Shown here in pieces: positions 26,501 to 35,500 of a DNA stretch of 64,000 nt. The first letter of the stretch is position 1, and each line of letters starts with the position of its first letter. Source of the DNA: Salminus brasiliensis (Eukaryota > Chordata > Actinopteri > Characiformes > Bryconidae); NCBI RefSeq assembly GCF_030463535.1, contig NC_132893.1, positions 22,388,282 through 22,452,281 of the forward strand, given 5' to 3'. A program made the position numbers and the translations under genes. The notes beneath the pieces were generated by a model. It did no database searches. It saw only the letters and a program-made list of their open reading frames with translations, and was not told where the DNA came from.

Positions 26501-29500
26501 CAGCCAGTCTCTGTGATCATCAGTGAGTGCAACACAAACATCCAAAACATCTTATTTTATGTATAAAAGTGGTACAGAATGAGATCACTGCACATTTACC
26601 AGTGTTGAACACTTTTTGTGTTAAATTATAACACTCACAGTGTTTTGATTTAACACTGGCTCTGCTGTGCACTGGCTCTGCTATCGATATGGGTATCGAC
26701 AGGTACTTTAAAAATCTCTTAGAGGGATGTTTAAGTTTGACTGATATTTCAAACCAATATTTAAACATGTTTTCATTGTAGCTGCATGTTTTTGCAAACT
26801 CACACCACCTCCATCAGTTAGTCTGAACTGACAGCAATGCAAACATTATTATCTGTGTGTTCTTTATAAATATGCTTGATTTTGGTCTGTGAGGTGTAAA
26901 AAATAACCAGCATAGTCTTTGATAAGCTAAGCATGGAATATTTTTTATTCCATTTTAGGTTATCTTTCTGACTCTCTCTCGCTCTCTCTCTTTCTCTCTC
27001 TCTCTATCAGAGTTGCCTGCAGAGCAGCCTGCAGTACCAAGTGGAGGCGGCGACTCGGATCAAAACGTAAGTCTTGCAGAGCAGATCACAGACGTGGTAA
27101 AGCAGCCCGCCTTCATCGCAGGCATTGGCGGGGCATGCTGGGTAATCCTCATGGGCTTCAGTGTGTGGATATACTGCCGACGCAAGAAGAGAAAGGAGCT
27201 GAGCCACTACACTGCTTCGTTCGCATACACACCCGCAGGTAGACACACTCACACACACACACACACACACACATATGTTCACAAACAGGAAACATTAGCA
27301 TGTTTATGACCTAAATATATTAGTTAGCTAACCTTATGAATATGTTACTATCTGCTTTCTCCTGCAGTTGGCTTTCCTCATGGGGAAGGCTCAGGACTAA
27401 ATGGAAGGTTAGTGCCTTGGTACACAGTCAAAGCTGTTATTATGTAGAAGATCAATTTTGGAATTTCAAGTAACATCTCTGGGTTATTTTTGTTTTTGTT
27501 TTGTTTTTTCAGGCCAGGTGTGCTGGGCTCTAACATGGGAAACTATCCTTGGCTGGCTGATTCCTGGCCCACCACAAACCTTGTCCATAATGGCAAAGAC
27601 TCAGTCAACTGCTGCACCTCCAAACACGACACAACAGAGAGATATTACAATGGTACTGTATTTGGAGCTACCAGTTTAAAAGCCAGATTAAATGTATATG
27701 ATCAGACCGATTCTTTGATTTTAAGGACCCATATATAGATGCATGTTTTTATTCTTATTACTGAATAACTTATATGATATTTTCTTAGTTTCAAAATAAT
27801 TATGGGAAATGAGAATAGTTTACTTTAATACAATGATTTTTTTAACAAACTGATGCTCATCTTTTTATATAAGAACTCTAACTAAATGTACTTCATTACA
27901 TCATAACTTTAGACAAAACTTTCAATAATGTTCTTAGAAAATGTAAGAGAATGTAAAGTAATAAGTGTGAATTTTACAGTGTAGTAGGGACTAAGTAGCT
28001 CTTAAGATTAGTAGTCAAATAATAAGCCCACAGTTCAATTCTCAGGCGCATTACATCCGAAGGATTATTATTCAGCAGTTGTTCAAAAGCACTGCGCACT
28101 AGCTCAGTTATTAGTAAGCTCTAGGTTATAAATGTGAAAAATGAAAGCCTAGACCCTTAGGTACATTCTCATGACTCTGTTCATGTTCTTCTTCCATTTC
28201 CATGTGAATTCATCTTAAATCCCTTTGCTCTTTACTCTCATAGAGGTTGGAATCTCTAACTACCTGAACCAGACAGAGAAGTATAGCACTGGTTCCAATG
28301 AGGGCCCCATCTACAGCACCATCGACCCTACTGCCGAAGACCTGCGCAGCTTCTCAGCCCAGTACTCTCAGCACACCACGCCCTACGCCAGCACTCCCAT
28401 CATGCCTTTCACTAACCAGGCACCCTGCAGCCCAGAGCAGGATGGTGGCCACTGGATTAACCAACCAGGAACCTCCAATGTGCAGTACGCCCAGCCAGAC
28501 CGCTCCAAATCAGATAATGGTACAGATTATGAAACAGTAAATGTAGTTTCACCACAGTCACCATTTGCCACAGTTCACTCACAGCACCTCTTTGCCGTCC
28601 CTGTAGCCAAGCAGTCAAAGCAGAAGTCAATGGGGAAGGCAGTGAAGACTCCCTCTCTAAATTGGATAGAGCCGTTGCCACCGCCACCCCCCTCCGGAGA
28701 GTTAGACCACTGCGAAGATGAAGATGAGGATGAACATATAGAGGATGTAGGGTAAGGGCAGCTATCCACCTGTTTATCTGGCATACACTGCCTGTTTCCT
28801 ATAGCTTGCATGATGCTCTACACACCCTACCTCTATAGTTACATATGAAGTATACAGTCAAAGAATAACTGTCATATGAGCCTAATTCAATACCGCTGTT
28901 CAGTCGAATAGAGCAGAGTCAGCATGTATGTATTTTGTCACCTTAGCATAAAGTGCAGTTACAATTAATGTCAGCATATTTCCAATTTGTAAGTCAAATA
29001 ACCCCTTTGGTTCATTTTCAGTGTAGTTTTGAACTGATTTACACTGTCTGTGGGGATTCTCATTGAGAATTCATTTTAGCCTTTGGCTAAGCTTACACAA
29101 CGTGCTCAGAGTTTAGAAATCTTCTCCAAATGGAATGATATGCACAGACTATCCTTCAGAGGCCTTAAATACTTAAATACTGTTGAAGGATTAGCTTAAT
29201 ATGAATTATTTTTGCCATGCTTTTCTTAACTTAGACAACCAGGACCCTCCAGCAGGTCCAAGCTTCCTCGTTGTGTGTCCTAAAGTAACTCAACCAGTCT
29301 TCATTGTTATTAGTGTAGTTACTGAAAAATAAGCCTTAGGAATTTATATATGCATGTATGCTAATGTTATCAGTAGCCACCGGGTGTCATAGTGTTATTT
29401 TCATGATGGTAACTTTAAGTAGCATTATTGACTTAGCATTATCACAGGTTATGACATCTGACAGTGCTGCTTACTGAACTGTAGTCATCAGTTTATTTGG

Positions 29501-32500
29501 CCTGCTGAAAGCTTCAAAGAGTACAGTCTCTATTATCCTGCCATTGCGTCAGAAAGTGGAATCTTCCTTACTTTTCCCAGGAACAGTTGCTCCATTAGCT
29601 GTGCTACTGGCATCCATTATTGGCCCTGACAGGGCTCTCAGTGGTGGCAAACAAAATTTGCAACATGCTGGCCTCTGCTCTGGCCTGTACCGTGTTCCCT
29701 TGTGAGGCGTGTAGCTTTCTGCCTGTCTGCAGGCCAAATTCTCCTGTTCTTTTTTCTCTCGATATCACATTACGCTCGTGTTAGTGTGTGGTGAGGTTAG
29801 CGTTAGCTGCTGAGTGGCCTGGCCACGGGCATAATGCGTGCGTGTGTGTGTGTGCAAGCGGTGACAGGTAGACACACTTATCGCTCTCCACTGCCACTCT
29901 ACCTAAATGGCTGCCCAAAAGGTCCGCAGAAGGAGCCGGGCACATTAACTGCGGCCGTTAACTGAACCTGACTTTAGAGTGCACTACCAAGATGATGGAG
30001 CCTGATAGCGCTGATCCAGGCACTCAGTCTTGCTTTTTTTTTCTTCACTATTCCAGCAGGCTAGCGGTAATGCTATTAGCCAGCAGCAGGTATAGCCTCT
30101 CTCATGCACAGCCACCCAGCCAAACTCGATTTTCATTACTAGCTCATTTTGAAGTGTTCCAGTTAGCAATGAACTTGAGGATAACAGGATTGACCTTTGC
30201 ATGAGAGCTGTGGTCCTTTTAGTGGAATATGGGCCTGATTATTGCATTACAACAAGTCTTTGCTTCTTCTCTTTGTTTTGACTACTAACCTTATGACTCT
30301 GGCATAACTCTTCAGCAACATGTATTCAAATACCTGTCAGATCACCAAAGCAAACTCCTCTTTCAAAGTGGGTATTAGGTATCAAAGATCCGTTCTGTGG
30401 TATGTAAACGCCAAAGGGTTCAGAGCAGAGTGTCACTCACTTACAAGGACTCAATATTAAGTCATCATCATTCCTTCCTGACATGACCTGCCCTTGCTGA
30501 GGCCCAAAACCACACAGTTAGCCAGGGGCGAGGCTGGCTCATGTGCCTGTGTTACAGAAGAAATCTATACCCTGGTCAGTTCAGCTGAGATTTCTGAGAA
30601 CGAGCGATCAAAAGCAATGAACTATGATTGATTCTGCTTCAGCTAAAGATGTTTAACCCCTGGTAGAAATGCAGAAATTTACTTCCTTTATTAGTTCACA
30701 GATGTAAAATATGTATGTATGTGAACTCTCATGTCAGTTCTTTCCTTTTATAGTAGTTGTAAAGTAGTTACCTCATATTTTTTTGTTTTTATTAAAAAAC
30801 AAGCCTGTAGTTTAAGGGCTTAAAAAGACATCCAGTAGTACAAATATATACTATTAAATAACATATACCATTTTCTCATGGTATTTGCCAGTTAGCAGAT
30901 TAGCTTCACCTAGGACTGCCAATCAGAACAGAGGTAATTTACATATAAGTCTTAAAGGCAAAGTAACAAAACAGGCTGTTTAAAGATATTTGAGAAGATA
31001 TTTTTGGAGGGATACATAAACCTACACAAAGGCCATTAGTAAGTCAAATATATAGAGCCCTTTAAATATTGTTTCAAAAAGGTGAAGGTGCATGAATACA
31101 GGTGTGTGTGTTGTTACAGTGACACTGATGTCCCTGTACTCTCCCCTACCCTTTCCTTTCATACATAGCACTGATGAAGAGGACTGGTGCCCTCCACTCC
31201 CAGAGCGGACCTATCTTATAGATGGAGTGGCAGAGGACGGACCTTGTCCACCTCCCAGAGGAGAAGCATCTTCCCCAGCCACCTCCTACAGCCATCAATC
31301 CACAGCCACTCTCACACCTTCACCAAGAGAGGAGGCACGCCACTGCCAGGACATCCCACGTCTGCACCACCCTGAGCAGCCCCAGTCCGGGCGGTAAGAC
31401 CATTTACCTCACATCCTGTTTTTACATATAACAGAACCACATTCAGTATGGCCACACTTAAACTAAATTCTGTGTTTAATGATTTTTTTTAAACTTAGCC
31501 TAATGTTAAAGTACCACATTGTGTGATCAAAGAACTTTTTTTAATTATGTTTACCCTAATTGTGGTAAAATCAGTGTAATGCACAACCTATTATGGCTTT
31601 GTGCATTTTAGCTTACACTTTGCATAAAATACAATGGGACTAATCAGCTTAATAGGAAAGTACACACTACATTAGAACTGGGACCAACCTTCTCTTCAGT
31701 GTGTCTTATATGGGTTTGGATTTACGTTTGAGTACTGCATGTAAATATAGGCTAACATCCTGTTTTGCTTAAAAATATACCATTTCAGCATGACACAAAA
31801 AGGAAGCGTTTTACATTTGAATCATTGTCTCATCTTTAGACTGTATTTGATGTGGCAATGTTTAGCTCCCCAGTGTGTTTTTAAAAAATAGCGTTGCAGG
31901 ATGTTGTGTGGGGGAGCTAGATGAGGTAGACTTTTCTTGCTCCTTTTCTTAGTAAGCCTCTGTGTCACACGCACATCGTCCTTTAGGGAATTAGCTTCCT
32001 GCGCCTTACTTCCATGCTGTGACATAATACTTCATTTGTTTTCTTTCTCTCTGGAGATGTTTCAACACTTATTCCTTTGTTTCTACTTGGGAGAAATGCA
32101 TCGTATGAATAATTGATCCCTCAGACAGTGTCTCTTCATTGTAGCTGTAACTGGTGTGAGATACGAACTTTCTGACACTGCTGTTAAGTTTGCAAGAAAA
32201 CAGGTCATACTTAACCAATGTGCATCGAACGTCCATTGAATGTTTGTCATTGTTGAGCTGTTATAGCTGTATTGAGTCTTTTTTTGATGTTGACAGCCGG
32301 TTGCCATGTGGACCAGTGCCTATTCCCAGAGCACCCAGCCCACCCCTCACACAGTCCAACCCAAACCTGTCAGGCAATCAGGAGGGTCCCGAGAGCGGCA
32401 CACCACAACGCTCAACACACAGACGGGACTGGAGCCAAGGAGCAGCACAGAGTGCAGACAATGTCAACACACCAGGTGTGTGTGCAAGCTTGTGTGTTAG

Positions 32501-35500
32501 GTGTTCACACATCTTGGATTTATTAAGGCCTGAAAGTGATGAACTCCCTAATGTGCCTTAACTTTCACAACAAACGCTTTCTTTTACTTGGCTGTTCTCC
32601 GGTGCGGTGTCTGTAGTGTTAGTGCCCACAATGCCCACAAAAGAGAGTTGTTTAGTAGCCAACTCTTCAGATGTGGGAATATGTTTCACCTTTTTAATAT
32701 CTTTTCTCCTTCCCTGTAGGACGAGCTAGAACGTCTGCAGGAGAGCAAGTCCAGACTCCACCTGGCCAGAAGGCAAGGGTGAAAAAGAAGACCTCTAAGA
32801 GTGGCCAGTATCGCAGAGACCACATGCAAGGAGGTGAGAACCAGTCAACTTCTGGCACAGATAATTACCTGTTGCCTTAGGGAACAGGTTTCATTTTTCA
32901 CTCATGACATTTATAACATGTAAAGATCAGTAAACATACCAAATGTCGAATAGCAATACAGTTGCAGACTAAGAATTAGACCAGCTATCATGGCATCAAC
33001 CATGTTTTCAGAAATTTGCTGCAAGATTAAAACAAAAAAATCAAGCTTTTACTTAGTAGTAGAAGTAGAAACAGTAGTAGTAGCAGTAGATGGAGGAGTA
33101 GAAGTAGTAGCATAAGTAGTAGTGTAGTAGTAGTAATAGAACTAGGTGTAGTAGTAGTGGTAGTAGCAGTAGTATTAGCAGCAGGAGTAGTAGAGAGGAG
33201 GAGACTGTAGTAGAATGAGAAGTAGTAGCAGTGGTAGGGATAGCAGTAGTAGTACAGGTAGGCATAGGAGTAGTAGCAGCAGTGGTAGCAGTAATAGTAG
33301 AAGTAGTAGTAGAGGCAGTAGTAGTTGCGATAGATTTTATATATTTTAATATTTATTTAGCAGTGCTATTAGGAATAGTATAGTGTTCTGTCTGCCGTAT
33401 TACTTATCCTTGTGTATAATAATGCATACATGAAAATAATGTGATGCAGCTTTAAGTTTTGGCTTCCAATGTGTGCCTGTGCCTCATCTTTCTGCCTATT
33501 AACACTGAGATCTTCTCTCTCCAGACCTACCCCCTCCTCCCGAACCCCCACCTGAGGATGAGCCACTCCAAGGCTCAGCTGGAGGCTTTGAGTGCGGACA
33601 GACGTCGCTAGAGAGAGAGGGGGACTCACTATCTTCGATGGAGAGGAGAGAGCACAACACACCCAACCGCAAGAACTCAGCTCAGAGACGGAAAGATGGT
33701 GAGAGGACTGACTGTACTGTTTTCCTATCACTATATAAAGGAAATGAAACAGAGAAAACATATATTTGTGCCATGACATCTACTGTTTTACTGAAACAAA
33801 AGAAAACCAAAGAACTACTTAGTCTACTATTTAGAGTTGACACACTGGTCCCTCGTGGAAAAGCACTTTCGTCATGGCTAATGTAGATGTGCACAGAGCA
33901 CAACCTTGTTGCAAAAATTAGCATTTTAGAATTAGAATTCATACCAAAGTTTATATATAAACCTTTTTTCCTACATTAAAACTCACCGATGTGCTAAATG
34001 TCACTTCACAGATGAAGACCTGATTCCATACAACAAGCCCAACTTCCTGTCCCGTGGCCAAATGTCCAGCAACTGCTCCACGACAGGAAGTTCCTCATCA
34101 AGAGGCTCGACAGGATCCAGAGGTCATGGAAACAGCCGCAAGAGGAATGAGGTGAGACAATGATCTAAAGATGGTCTTATGAAGAATAGATAACAACTAC
34201 AGCAGCTGGTGACTTTGGATAGACGTTGGTTAGGATGCTGAGATGTTAGGACAAAGGGAGCTTGCTTTGCTCATAAATTACACTGAGCACCTGAATCCCC
34301 CTTAATCTTAAAGACGTGTCTGAACCCACAGCCCTATTTGTAATCCTGAGCTATTCTTACAGATTGAGCAGGAGGTCCAAATTAAGTGCTCTTTTTTATT
34401 ATTGTGGTAGAAACAGGATTGACTGTTTCTACCACATTGAGATTTGTAGAGGCCAATTTGGGTCTAGAGTGGAGCTTGAAGTGCTCTTACTGCTGTGAAG
34501 AGTCTCCTTTAAAACCACCAACAAGCTGCTTGGAAAAAACAGTCCTTGCCCACCAGCCAGACAGCTGATAGAGGAGACACTCTTTACGTCCTTTTTTTAA
34601 ACACTGTCGGAAATTAAAGGAAGTCACACTGCCATGGTAATGGGCCTTTGGTGGGCAAAAAATACCCTTGACCAGTTTTGTAGCGCTTGTCCTAGGTCCC
34701 ACATGCTGTCTTCAAAACATTTTTTTTGTTGAATTCTCTAAAAAACTGTGGCCAAATTCCAATATAACAGTAATTTAGGAATTGTGGAACAAAGCCAACA
34801 ATAATCTGCCAGTGCCAATACACCTGGTTTAGCATTATAGAGTACAAATGAATATATGTAGGCTTGAAATATATACACCCTTATAAAAAATTGTTATTCA
34901 TGAGGGTTCTTTAGTTCTTTAGTAAAAGCACCATGAACCATTTGAAGGCTTGAGCAGTTCTCAATGATGGAAAACCTCTTGTTTATGATTCTCTATAGCA
35001 TCACCTAACCTTCTGCTCTTCTGGAGATCAATAAGCACATCATCAAATATCAGTTTGAAATATCTGCTGACTATTGTTCTACTGACTCATGATCCTGGGA
35101 CGTCCAGCCTGAGCCCCTCCACATCTCCATGTCATATTGGAGCTGCAGACTGAGGGTCTGGCCTGAACTTTGATCAGCAGGACTGAATAGTCAGAGAGAA
35201 TGCAGCAATAGGGCTATCACAGTGACCCTAAACCCTGCTTTTTTATTATTTAAACATCTCTCCCCAAAGTGGGGAGTCCTGCCATGGGAAAGAGGGCAGA
35301 CCTCCCCCCTGTCTCTCATAGGCCTCCACCATCTTCAGATCTCTGCCCCCTCTCAGCTTACCCCTCGGGGAACTTTAAAAGCAGGTCACACAAAAGAGGC
35401 TTGTGTGTTCCCAGGGGAGGCAGTTTAGGGTTACCCTCTTCCTCAGCGTTATCTTTCCAGACGGACAGAGCGCGTGAAAAGGTGGCTTCAAGAGACGGCC

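Noticed and set aside
27067..27072. GTAAGT within the robo3 transmembrane exon taken as the exon end
   Set aside because: The frame continues through it into conserved VVKQPAF and transmembrane sequence, and no acceptor is needed. It is kept only as a possible alternative site.
28575..28811. Open frame on the - strand with a serine run
   Set aside because: It is the antisense of the acidic end of the robo3 exon at 28244-28751.
33053..33265. Leucine-rich open frame on the - strand
   Set aside because: It is a translation of the AGT triplet tract.
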